A stretch of 34,971 nt of DNA from Acidobacteriota bacterium. Lineage in GTDB: Bacteria; Acidobacteriota; Terriglobia; Terriglobales; SCQP01. The notes beneath the pieces were generated by a model. The model was not told the origin of the DNA and did not search any database. It saw only the letters and a list, made by a program, of their open reading frames with translations. The position numbers and the translations under genes were made by a program. Of the stretch, positions 8,417 through 15,316 are shown in pieces (the first letter of the stretch is position 1; each line of letters opens with the position of its first letter). The DNA lies in contig JAKAUF010000154.1 in the NCBI GenBank assembly GCA_021827785.1, forward strand, positions 1 through 34,971, given 5' to 3'.

Positions 8417-9274
8417 CTAACGGGTGCGGGCGATGGCCGGGGCAACATCCTCCTCCGGCACGGGATAGAGATACAGCCGCTCCAGCTCCCCTTTGAGGAT
8501 CGCGAGGGCATCGCCCGGGGTGTCGGCGAAGCGAAACAGATCCAAGTCCTCGGCGGAGATGGTGCCCCACTCCACCAAGGCCTCGAAATTCAGCACCTGG
8601 CGCCAATAGGCTTCGCTATAGAGCAGGACGGTGATCTTCTTGGCTAGCTTCTGAGTCTGCGCCAAAGTCAGAATCTCCATCAACTCATCGAGCGTGCCGA
8701 AACCGCCGGGAAACACGACGAGCGCCTTGGCGGGGTAGGCGAACCAAAACTTGCGCATGAAGAAGTAATGAAACTCAAACGCCAGGCCCTCGGTGATATA
8801 GGGATTCGGGTGCTGCTCGAAGGGCAGACTGATGTTGAGGCCGATGGTCTTGCCTCCGGCTTCGCGGGCGCCCAGGTTGGCGGCTTCCATGATGCCCGGG
8901 CCGCCGCCGGAGGTCACGACGAAACGCCGGCGGCGGCTAGGCAGGCCGTCAGCCCAGCGGGTGAGCAGGCGGGCCAGTTCCCGCGCCTCCTCGTAATAGC
9001 GGGACAACTCCACCGCTCGCTCCCGGGCGCGGCGCGCCGGCGAACCGGCGGCGTCGGTGCAAGCCGCTAGCGCCGCTTGCGCCGCCGCTCGCGCCTGCAC
9101 GCGGGCGGAACCGAAAAACACGATGGTGTCGTGGATATTCTCCCGCCGCAGGCGATGCAACGGCTCCAAGTACTCGGCCAAGACGCGCAGCGGCCGCGCA
9201 TCGGGGCTGTTGAGAAAGAGCGGATTGGCATACGCCAGGAGCGGATGCTCGGACAGATCGTCGGTAGGGTCCAT
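8417..9274 (-). CDS. LOG-family nucleotide 5'-monophosphate phosphoribohydrolase
   Basis: 285 residues. The Rossmann-like core holds both family motifs: SGGGPGIMEAANLGA and PGGFGTLDELMEILTL. These bind the phosphoribosyl group and catalyse cleavage of the N-glycosidic bond of a nucleoside monophosphate. The family includes plant/bacterial LOG (cytokinin activation) and E. coli PpnN (purine nucleotides). An N-terminal extension of about 60 residues (LAYANPLFLNSPDARPLRVLAEYLEP) marks the larger bacterial subtype. The start is ATG at 9274; the frame is open to 9466 but that part would cover the promoter region. It is divergent from rel, an interesting pairing because PpnN is regulated by ppGpp. 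Confidence 0.87.
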   Translation of the reverse strand: MDPTDDLSEHPLLAYANPLFLNSPDARPLRVLAEYLEPLHRLRRENIHDTIVFFGSARVQARAAAQAALAACTDAAGSPARRARERAVELSRYYEEARELARLLTRWADGLPSRRRRFVVTSGGGPGIMEAANLGAREAGGKTIGLNISLPFEQHPNPYITEGLAFEFHYFFMRKFWFAYPAKALVVFPGGFGTLDELMEILTLAQTQKLAKKITVLLYSEAYWRQVLNFEALVEWGTISAEDLDLFRFADTPGDALAILKGELERLYLYPVPEEDVAPAIARTR

Positions 9275-9307
9275 GGGAAGGCCAGGCCCGGCAGCGAGCC
9301 TGCAACT

Positions 9308-9314
9308 TATAATA
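9308..9314. promoter_or_regulatory. Core -10 region between the LOG gene and rel
   Basis: A perfect TATAAT lies at 9308-9313 on the plus strand; the same island reads TATTAT on the minus strand (9314-9309). It is the only AT-rich spot in the 124-bp divergent intergenic region. No good -35 is seen for either direction, so which gene it serves is undecided. For rel it would give a leader of about 80 nt. Confidence 0.45.
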
Positions 9315-9398
9315 CTGAGAGGCGGGGAAAGACGGGGATGAGGGGGTCTGCCCTCATCGTATCCCGCAGCCAGCGGATCGCGAGCGGTCCGCCCCATC

Positions 9399-11573
9399 GT
9401 GGCCAAGGCAATCACTTCTTCGGCGGATGGCGTGAGCGCGAATTTCGCCGCGCTGGCGGCGCGCATTGCCGCCTTGCGCCCGGGCGCCGACCAGGAGTTG
9501 GTGGCGCGCGCTTACGCCTTTTCGCTGCAACATCACCAAAATCAGCGGCGCCGCTCCGGCGAGGCCTACATTACCCATCCGCTCGAGGTAGCCGCCATCC
9601 TGGCGGAGATGCGGATGGATGAAACCTGCATCGCGGCCGCGCTTTTGCACGACGCCTTGGAGGATACGCCCGCCACGCAGGAGCAGATCGCCGCCGAGTT
9701 CGGCCCGGTGGTGGCCCACTTGGTGGCCGGCGTCACCAAGATTGACCATTTGGATTTGGCCGGTTCCGGTCCGGATCGGCCTGGCGCGCGGCAAGCGGAA
9801 ACCGTGCGCAAGATGCTGCTGGCGATGGTGGATGACCTGCGGGTCATCCTCATCAAGCTGGCGGACCGGCTGCACAATATGCGGACGCTCCGCCATCTGC
9901 CGCCGCCGCGGCAGCAGGCGGTGGCGCGGGAAACGATGGAAATCTACGCCCCGCTGGCGCACCGGCTCGGCATGGGCAAAGTCCGCGGGGAATTGGAGGA
10001 CCTGGCCTTCAGCTACTTGGAGCCGGAGGCGTACGCCCAGGTGCGCCGCCAAGTGGAGAGCCGGCGCCAGGTCAGCGAAGAGTTCCTCCATCAGGTCAAG
10101 GCGCGGATCGAGGCGGCGCTGGCGGACTTGCAGATTCCCTGCCGCGTCGAGGGCCGCATCAAGCGCTTTTACAGCATCTGGCAAAAGCTGCGGCGGCAGG
10201 AAATCGAGATCGAGCAGGTCTACGATCTGCTGGCGGTACGGGTGATCACCGGTTCGGTGCGGGACTGCTATGCCGCCCTGGGCATCATCCACAATACCTG
10301 GCATCCGGTGCCCGGACGCATCAAGGATTTCATCGCCATGCCCCGGCCCAACGGCTATCAAAGCCTGCACACCTCGGTGATCCACGAATCCGGACAGCCC
10401 TTCGAGGCCCAGATCCGCACCGAGGAGATGCACCGCATGGCCGAGGACGGCATCGCGGCGCATTGGAAATACAAGGACGGCGGCTTGACCGCCGAAGCCG
10501 AGGATGAGCGCATCGGCTGGCTGCGCCGCGTGGTGGAATGGCAGCAGGAAATGCGCGATCCGGGCGAGTTCCTGGCGACGCTGAAGGTGGATCTGCACCC
10601 CGAGGAGGTCTACGCGTTCACGCCCAAGGGCAAGATCATCCGCCTGCCCCGGGACGCGACGCCCGTGGACTTTGCCTTCGCCATCCACACCGAGGTTGGC
10701 CACCATTGCGTGGGCGCCAAGCTGAACGGTCGCATGGCGCCGCTGCGCACGCCCATCCAAAATGGCGACATCGTCGAGATCCTGACGCAGCCGGGCCACG
10801 CCCCCAGCCGGGACTGGCTGGGCTTCGTCAAGACGGCGCGAGCACGGCAAAAGATCCGCCATTGGGTGAGCGCGCAAGAGCGGGCGCAGGCGGTGGACAT
10901 TGGGCGGCGCGCCTTGGAGCGCGAAGCCCGCAAGCGGGACGGCGGCCTGCGTCTGTTGCGCGATGCGGATCTGGGCCAAGCGGGCACGGAATACGGGTAC
11001 TTGCAAGCGGAAGATGTGCAGGCGGCGATCGGGTACGGCAAAATCTCCGCCCGGCAAATCTTTGGCCGCCTGGCCGGCGACCGGAGCGGTCCGGCCAAAA
11101 CGCCGCGCCTCCCCCGGCCGGCGGGCGGCGAGGGCGCGGGGCCGATTCTGGTGCGCGGCTTCCACGATTTAATGGTCTATCGCGCCCGCTGTTGCCACCC
11201 GCTGCCCGGCGAGCCGATTGTCGGCTACATCACCCGTGGCCGGGGCGTCGCGGTCCATGCCGAGCACTGCGCCAACGTGCAGAACCTGATGTACCAGCCC
11301 GACCGACGCATTGACGTCGCGTGGGCGCCGCATGCCGACGCCCCGCAACCGGTGCGCCTGCGCCTGCACACCGACGATCGGGCGGGGCTGCTCAACGCCA
11401 TCACGGCCGTGATCTCCGCCAGCGGCGCCAATATCGGCCATATCGCCGCCCGTACCGGGCAAGGCCGGGCCACCATTGAGGTCATCCTGGAAGCGCGCGA
11501 TCTGCCGCAATTGGAGGGGATCCAATCCGGACTTAAGGCCATCGCCGGCGTCCACGGAGTCGAGCGGCGGTGA
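9399..11573 (+). CDS. rel: Bifunctional (p)ppGpp synthetase/hydrolase Rel
   Basis: 724 residues, the full long-RSH architecture. The HD hydrolase domain (about 30-190) keeps H60, H84-D85, E88-D89 and the LADRLHNMRT asparagine. The synthetase domain (about 240-360) has RIKRFYSIWQKL, YDLLAVRV and the catalytic FEAQIRT. The RIKD motif is the RxKD type of bifunctional Rel rather than the ExDD of RelA. A TGS domain (about 402-462), a CCHPLPG zinc-finger/RIS region near 597 and a C-terminal ACT domain (about 650-722) follow. The start is GTG at 9399; no in-frame ATG lies before the HD domain. It should control the stringent response at the ribosome and overlaps the next gene by 4 nt. Confidence 0.95.
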   Translation: MAKAITSSADGVSANFAALAARIAALRPGADQELVARAYAFSLQHHQNQRRRSGEAYITHPLEVAAILAEMRMDETCIAAALLHDALEDTPATQEQIAAEFGPVVAHLVAGVTKIDHLDLAGSGPDRPGARQAETVRKMLLAMVDDLRVILIKLADRLHNMRTLRHLPPPRQQAVARETMEIYAPLAHRLGMGKVRGELEDLAFSYLEPEAYAQVRRQVESRRQVSEEFLHQVKARIEAALADLQIPCRVEGRIKRFYSIWQKLRRQEIEIEQVYDLLAVRVITGSVRDCYAALGIIHNTWHPVPGRIKDFIAMPRPNGYQSLHTSVIHESGQPFEAQIRTEEMHRMAEDGIAAHWKYKDGGLTAEAEDERIGWLRRVVEWQQEMRDPGEFLATLKVDLHPEEVYAFTPKGKIIRLPRDATPVDFAFAIHTEVGHHCVGAKLNGRMAPLRTPIQNGDIVEILTQPGHAPSRDWLGFVKTARARQKIRHWVSAQERAQAVDIGRRALEREARKRDGGLRLLRDADLGQAGTEYGYLQAEDVQAAIGYGKISARQIFGRLAGDRSGPAKTPRLPRPAGGEGAGPILVRGFHDLMVYRARCCHPLPGEPIVGYITRGRGVAVHAEHCANVQNLMYQPDRRIDVAWAPHADAPQPVRLRLHTDDRAGLLNAITAVISASGANIGHIAARTGQGRATIEVILEARDLPQLEGIQSGLKAIAGVHGVERR

Positions 11574-12175
11574 CCCACGCTTCCTCGCCGCCCTGGCGCC
11601 CTGCCGGGAGACGGGCGGGCCGGCGCTGGCGCGGCGGATTGGCTTTGGCCGCGGCCGTGTTGTTGGCCGCCGGCGCGGGAGCCGGCTGCGCGAATCCCAA
11701 TTTCGTCCCTCCCGGCAGCCTGCCGCTGACCGCGGCAGAGCCACGATCGGCCACCGCCACGGCCCAATTCCTGCCCGGCCGATGGCAGGTGGAACACGTG
11801 CAGCAGCCGCCGCAGGCGACCTTTGGCGCCAATTTGATTCAGCAGGCAGCGGAGGTAGCCGATGTAGCCGGTTGGTCGGAGATGGACTTCCAACCGCTCC
11901 CCGCCGGCGCCGGCGTTTCTCATCCCGGCACGGTAGAACTGAGCAGCGGCGCGCATCACGTACGTCTCAGCTATTGGATGGAAGGCAACGTGATGGCCAT
12001 CGCCGCCCGCGCGGAGCGTTTCCTGAGCCATGAGCACTGGCAAGTGTTAGCCGGCCGCAAGTTGCTTCTGCTGCGCTCGATCAGCGATGGCGAGGTGATT
12101 TTATTGCGCCGCCTCGGCCCCAAGGCAGCCCCGCCCCGCCCCACCCCGCCCAATCGCCGCTCGCGCCGCCGCTAG
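11570..12175 (+). CDS. Exported protein of unknown function, coupled to rel
   Basis: I do not recognise this protein. 201 residues. An Arg-rich N-terminus (10-21) precedes a hydrophobic stretch (about 23-40) ending AGAGCANPN. That resembles a lipoprotein signal, but the residue three before Cys is Gly rather than the usual Leu, so it may be a lipoprotein or an ordinary signal/anchor. The middle (about 65-175) is a compact domain with VRLSYWMEGNVMAIAARAE; the tail is basic and Pro-rich. The GTG at 11570 forms a GTGA with the rel stop, so it is translated only behind rel. Its TAG stop shares the palindrome CTAG with the stop of the opposing gene. Confidence 0.65.
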   Translation: MTHASSPPWRPAGRRAGRRWRGGLALAAAVLLAAGAGAGCANPNFVPPGSLPLTAAEPRSATATAQFLPGRWQVEHVQQPPQATFGANLIQQAAEVADVAGWSEMDFQPLPAGAGVSHPGTVELSSGAHHVRLSYWMEGNVMAIAARAERFLSHEHWQVLAGRKLLLLRSISDGEVILLRRLGPKAAPPRPTPPNRRSRRR

Positions 12176-12945
12176 GCTACCGCGGAGTCTCGCGCCGCCG
12201 CCTGGCGGTAGCCACCGCGCAGCGCGTACCAGCGGATGCGGACCAGGTCCGCGAACATCCGTCCGCTGTCGCGGAGCAAGCGAATCTTGGCGCCGGGCGC
12301 ATGCGCCCATACCACCGGCACCTCTTGCACCTTCCACCCTTGCAGTTTGGCCAAAAACAGCAGTTCCGGATCGAAGCCCCAGCCCTCGATGCGTTGCAGC
12401 GGAAAGATCCGCGCCGCGGCTTCCTGCCGGAAGAGCTTGAACCCGCACTGCGTATCGCGGAACGGCAAACCCAGCGTCAGCACCACCAGCCGATTGAAAA
12501 ATCGGCCGGCGGATTCGCGAACACGGCTTTGGTGCGCCTGGATCAACTCCGCCTCCGCCCGGCTGCCAATGGCGATATCGGCGCCGGCATCCAGTGCCGC
12601 TCGCAGCTTGGCGAGTTCGCCGATCGGCGCCGAAAGGTCGGCGTCGGTGAACAGCAGGTAACGTCCGCGGGCCGCCAGCATGCCGTGGCGCACGCTGTAG
12701 CCCTTACCCCGATTTCCGGGGTTGGCCAGCACTCGCAAGGGAAACGAGGCGCGGAAGGCGCGGACGGTGGCGGCAGTGGCGTCGCTGGAGCCATCATCCA
12801 CCACGAGCACTTCCACTTCGCCACCATAGCGGCCCAACGCCCGCTGCAACTCCGCCAGCGTGCGCGGCAGGCGCTGCTCCTCGTTGAAGGCAGGGATCAC
12901 AATACTCAGTTCCGGCGCGGGCGACGGAATGGCGGCGGCAGGCAT
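12172..12945 (-). CDS. Dolichyl/undecaprenyl-phosphate sugar-type glycosyltransferase (GT2)
   Basis: 257 residues, GT-A fold. Motifs in order: LSIVIPAFNEEQRLP, the nucleotide-binding VLVVDDGSSD, GNRGKGYSVRHGM, the catalytic metal site FTDADLSAP, and DTQCGFKLFR followed by RIEGWGFDPELL. This matches the Alg5-like dolichyl-phosphate glucosyltransferase group, which moves a hexose from a nucleotide sugar to a polyprenyl phosphate at the cytoplasmic membrane face. No C-terminal membrane helices are seen, so it would be peripheral. The ATG at 12945 is 4 nt after the HD-GYP stop (TGAGAACATG), so it is the last gene of the arginine decarboxylase operon. Confidence 0.88.
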   Translation of the reverse strand: MPAAAIPSPAPELSIVIPAFNEEQRLPRTLAELQRALGRYGGEVEVLVVDDGSSDATAATVRAFRASFPLRVLANPGNRGKGYSVRHGMLAARGRYLLFTDADLSAPIGELAKLRAALDAGADIAIGSRAEAELIQAHQSRVRESAGRFFNRLVVLTLGLPFRDTQCGFKLFRQEAAARIFPLQRIEGWGFDPELLFLAKLQGWKVQEVPVVWAHAPGAKIRLLRDSGRMFADLVRIRWYALRGGYRQAAARDSAVA

Positions 12946-12949
12946 GTTC

Positions 12950-13969
12950 TCAGACGGCGGGCGGCTCAGGCGGCTGCGGTGATTGCCGCAGCATCGCCAG
13001 GTATTCGCCCATGATATGCGGGTCCCACCACCCCTGCTCGGTCTCGGTTGTCAATTGCGCCCGCGCCCGCTCCGCCGGCCATGCGGGCTTGTAGGGCCGC
13101 TCGGTGGTCAGGGCGTCGTAGGCGTCCACCACCTGTAGGATGCGGGCGAGCAAAGGAATGTTCTCCGCTTCCAAGTGGTCAGGGTAGCCACCCCCATTCC
13201 AGTGTTCGTGGTGATGCCGGATAATCGGCAGCACCCGGGCAAGCGACCGCAGCGGCCGGCAAATCTCCTCGCCCGAACTGGGATGCATGCGCATGATCTG
13301 CCATTCCGCTTCCGTCAGCCCGGTCGGCTTGCGCAGGATTACGTCCGGCACGGCGATCTTGCCGATATCGTGCAGCACCCCGCCGCGGCGCAGTGCGACC
13401 ACGTCTTCCTGCGCCAACCCCAAGCGCTGGCCCAGGGCCGCGGCTTGCGTCGCCAGCCGTTGGCAATGTCCCTGGGTATATTTATCCCGCGCTTCCACCC
13501 CAAGCGCCAAGGTAAACAGGACATCCTCGGCGCTTTCCAGCTCATCGGTGTAGCGCTTCAGCTTGATCAAACTGACCACCCGGGCGAATAGCTCGGGGGG
13601 GTCCACCGGCTTGTTGAGGAAGTCGTCGGCGCCGGCCTCGATGCCACGAATCTTCGATTCATGGTCCGTCAAACCGGTGATCAACATCACCGGCACCAAG
13701 CGGGTTCGGCCGTGCTGCTTGATATGGCGGCACATCTCAATGCCGCTCCCGTCGGGCAGAACCACGTCCAGCAGCGCCAGATCCGGCTCCCAGCTTTGGA
13801 ACACTTCCATGCCCTCGCGGCAGGTCGGCGCCATCCGCACCTGGAAACCCCGCAGGCGCAGCATCTCCGCCGTCAATTCCCGTCCCACGTCATCGTCGTC
13901 CACCACCAAAATGCGGGCGCCGGCAATTTCCACGGGCGGGGTCTCGGCGGAAGGAAACGCGGCAGCCAA
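12950..13969 (-). CDS. Response regulator with HD-GYP c-di-GMP phosphodiesterase output
   Basis: 339 residues from a TTG at 13969, chosen because a perfect GGAGG (13982-13978) lies 8 nt upstream and 40 nt after the previous stop; longer frames would overlap that gene. The receiver domain (19-140) has acidic D24/D25, phospho-acceptor D68 and K121. The HD-GYP domain (about 155-330) is intact: HDIGK at 201-205, HHEHWNGGGYP ending at 264, and VDAYDALTTERPY. It should degrade cyclic di-GMP to pGpG/GMP when phosphorylated by a sensor kinase, none of which is encoded nearby. Linkage to a polyprenyl-sugar transferase suggests control of surface glycans (inference). Confidence 0.9.
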   Translation of the reverse strand: MAAAFPSAETPPVEIAGARILVVDDDDVGRELTAEMLRLRGFQVRMAPTCREGMEVFQSWEPDLALLDVVLPDGSGIEMCRHIKQHGRTRLVPVMLITGLTDHESKIRGIEAGADDFLNKPVDPPELFARVVSLIKLKRYTDELESAEDVLFTLALGVEARDKYTQGHCQRLATQAAALGQRLGLAQEDVVALRRGGVLHDIGKIAVPDVILRKPTGLTEAEWQIMRMHPSSGEEICRPLRSLARVLPIIRHHHEHWNGGGYPDHLEAENIPLLARILQVVDAYDALTTERPYKPAWPAERARAQLTTETEQGWWDPHIMGEYLAMLRQSPQPPEPPAV

Positions 13970-14009
13970 GATTAGGGCCTCCGGCGGCTCAGGATCAACC
14001 GGGAACGAA

Positions 14010-14309
14010 TCAGCTGGCCAGCGTGGTGCGGCCAGAGTCAGTGAGATGCAAACGACCGGCGCCTGGCCCGGCAGCCGGCTCGGTCCCCGGCCGCGGACCT
14101 GCTTCGCCATCGCCCTCCGGCGCCAACCAACCCCGTTCCAAGGCGGCTTTCAAGGCCGCACGGATCTCCGCTTCCGGGTAGCGCTCCTCATAATGGCCGC
14201 CGGCCACCGTATTGAGGAACATGAACACGGATACATAGTCCAGTCCCTGCGGCGCATGCTCGGCAAGCAACGCCAAGATTTCCCGAATGAGTACCGTGGG
14301 CGGGGGCAA
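14010..14309 (-). CDS. Small protein, possible winged-helix, unknown function
   Basis: 99 residues. I do not recognise a family. The helical first half (IREILALLAEHA, IRAALKAALERGWLAP) and the closing RLHLTDSGRTTLAS resemble small winged-helix proteins, with a Gly/Pro-rich insertion (about 66-85) between them. The start shown is TTG at 14309; it has no well-spaced ribosome site (GGGGAG is 16 nt upstream, inside the preceding gene's end). A later in-frame TTG is possible. It lies between the decarboxylase and the HD-GYP regulator in one operon. Confidence 0.55.
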   Translation of the reverse strand: MPPPTVLIREILALLAEHAPQGLDYVSVFMFLNTVAGGHYEERYPEAEIRAALKAALERGWLAPEGDGEAGPRPGTEPAAGPGAGRLHLTDSGRTTLAS

Positions 14310-14322
14310 ATCGGCCGTGGCG

Positions 14323-14868
14323 CTACTCCCCGATCAAAATGGCACAGGAAAGAACCGTGGTCCACAACCCCCGCTTGTCTCCCACCGCCGACTGGGTGAC
14401 GTTGAGGGTGCGAACGATCTTGTTGGAAATGCGATAAATCTCCTTCTTTTCGTCCCAAGAGCGGTCCGGATCGAAGTCCACCGCCAGCGTCGTGGCGAGC
14501 ATCTCCGCCGCCAATTCCTCGGCGTATTCCCCGGCCTGCTGCTCGGTTTCACCGAAGGAATGATGCTCGGACAGGTAACCATAGGCATTGCGGTCGGCGG
14601 GCAAGGCCAAGCCAATGGAAGCGGCGATCAGGCGGTGCGGTTCGCGGGTGGAGTTTTCGCTCAGCACGGCGAAAACCACCTCGCCCGGGCTCAGCAGCTT
14701 GAGGCCGGCGGAGCGCGGGATCAGCTTGCACCGCGGGGGGAAAATGCTGGAGACGCGGACCAGGTTACAGGCGGCAATGCCCGCGTCGCGCAGCGCCAAC
14801 TCGAAGCTGGTCAGGCGCTCACGGTGCTTGCCCACGCCTTTGGACAGAAAAATCTGTTTTGCAATCAT
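14323..14868 (-). CDS. pdaD: Pyruvoyl-dependent arginine decarboxylase
   Basis: Converts arginine to agmatine for polyamine synthesis. 181 residues. The self-cleavage site is visible as [11 protein letters not shown]: cleavage between S40 and S41 would give a beta chain (1-40) and an alpha chain whose S41 becomes the pyruvoyl group. Downstream, [11 protein letters not shown] and [13 protein letters not shown] match the family core. Length fits the archaeal/chlamydial type (about 165-195). The ATG at 14868 has only a weak ribosome site; a promoter lies 80-110 nt upstream. It heads an operon with the small protein, the HD-GYP regulator and the glycosyltransferase. Confidence 0.88.
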   Translation of the reverse strand: MIAKQIFLSKGVGKHRERLTSFELALRDAGIAACNLVRVSSIFPPRCKLIPRSAGLKLLSPGEVVFAVLSENSTREPHRLIAASIGLALPADRNAYGYLSEHHSFGETEQQAGEYAEELAAEMLATTLAVDFDPDRSWDEKKEIYRISNKIVRTLNVTQSAVGDKRGLWTTVLSCAILIGE

Positions 14869-14954
14869 TCTGGCTGAGGCCCGCTGCAGGTCCGCGCCCC
14901 ACCCGTGGGCCCTGCGAGGCGGCTAAGGCGGCGGAAAATAGGCGGTAACTTGGA

Positions 14955-14983
14955 AAAGTAGCAAAAGCCGGCGGCAGCGTCAA
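14955..14983 (-). promoter_or_regulatory. Promoter of the arginine decarboxylase operon
   Basis: Minus-strand TTGACG (14983-14978) and TACTTT (14960-14955) separated by 17 bp. The transcript would begin near 14948, leaving about 80 nt before the ATG. This puts a separate start between the sulfur-carrier operon and the decarboxylase operon, although both run in the same direction. Confidence 0.42.
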
Positions 14984-15019
14984 TGTGAAATCCTGCCCCC
15001 TTGGCGCCGGCCCTCGCGG

Positions 15020-15295
15020 CTAGGCGCCGCCGGCGATGGAAGGCAGGATCAGCACATCATCGCCGGGCCGGAACTCATACTCCGGGCCGCCCAGAAAACG
15101 AATGTCCTCGTCATTGACGTAGACGTTGAAAAACCGCCGCGGCCGGCCGTCCGCCTCGCAAATCCGCTCGCGCAGCTCGGGAAACCGCGCGGCCAATTCC
15201 GTGATCAGCGCGGGCAGGTTGGCGGCTTGGCAGTCCAGGCTCGCCTGGCCGCCGGTAAATTTTTGCAATGGGGTGGGGATGCGCAAGGTGTACAT
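15020..15295 (-). CDS. MoaD/ThiS-like sulfur carrier with Gly-Gly-Ala tail
   Basis: 91-residue ubiquitin-fold (beta-grasp) protein. It has the typical LRIPTPLQKFTGGQ start, a central helix (LPALITELAARFPELRERI), FFNVYVNDEDIRFL and the C-terminal VLILPSIAGGA. Sulfur carriers act through a C-terminal Gly-Gly that is adenylated and thiocarboxylated; here one Ala follows, confirmed by the TAG immediately after its codon, so a protease would be needed to expose Gly-Gly. It starts 21 nt after the threonine-synthase-like gene with a good GGAGA site, in the operon behind the SAM riboswitch. No molybdopterin or thiamine gene is near, arguing against a MoaD or ThiS role. Confidence 0.88.
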   Translation of the reverse strand: MYTLRIPTPLQKFTGGQASLDCQAANLPALITELAARFPELRERICEADGRPRRFFNVYVNDEDIRFLGGPEYEFRPGDDVLILPSIAGGA

Positions 15296-15316
15296 GGAAA
15301 CGTCTCCGGGAGGGGC

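Noticed and set aside
9354-11165. 603-residue open frame on the minus strand across rel
   Set aside because: It mirrors the well-supported rel gene; the product is low-complexity His/Arg/Gly-rich without any domain, a shadow caused by high GC.
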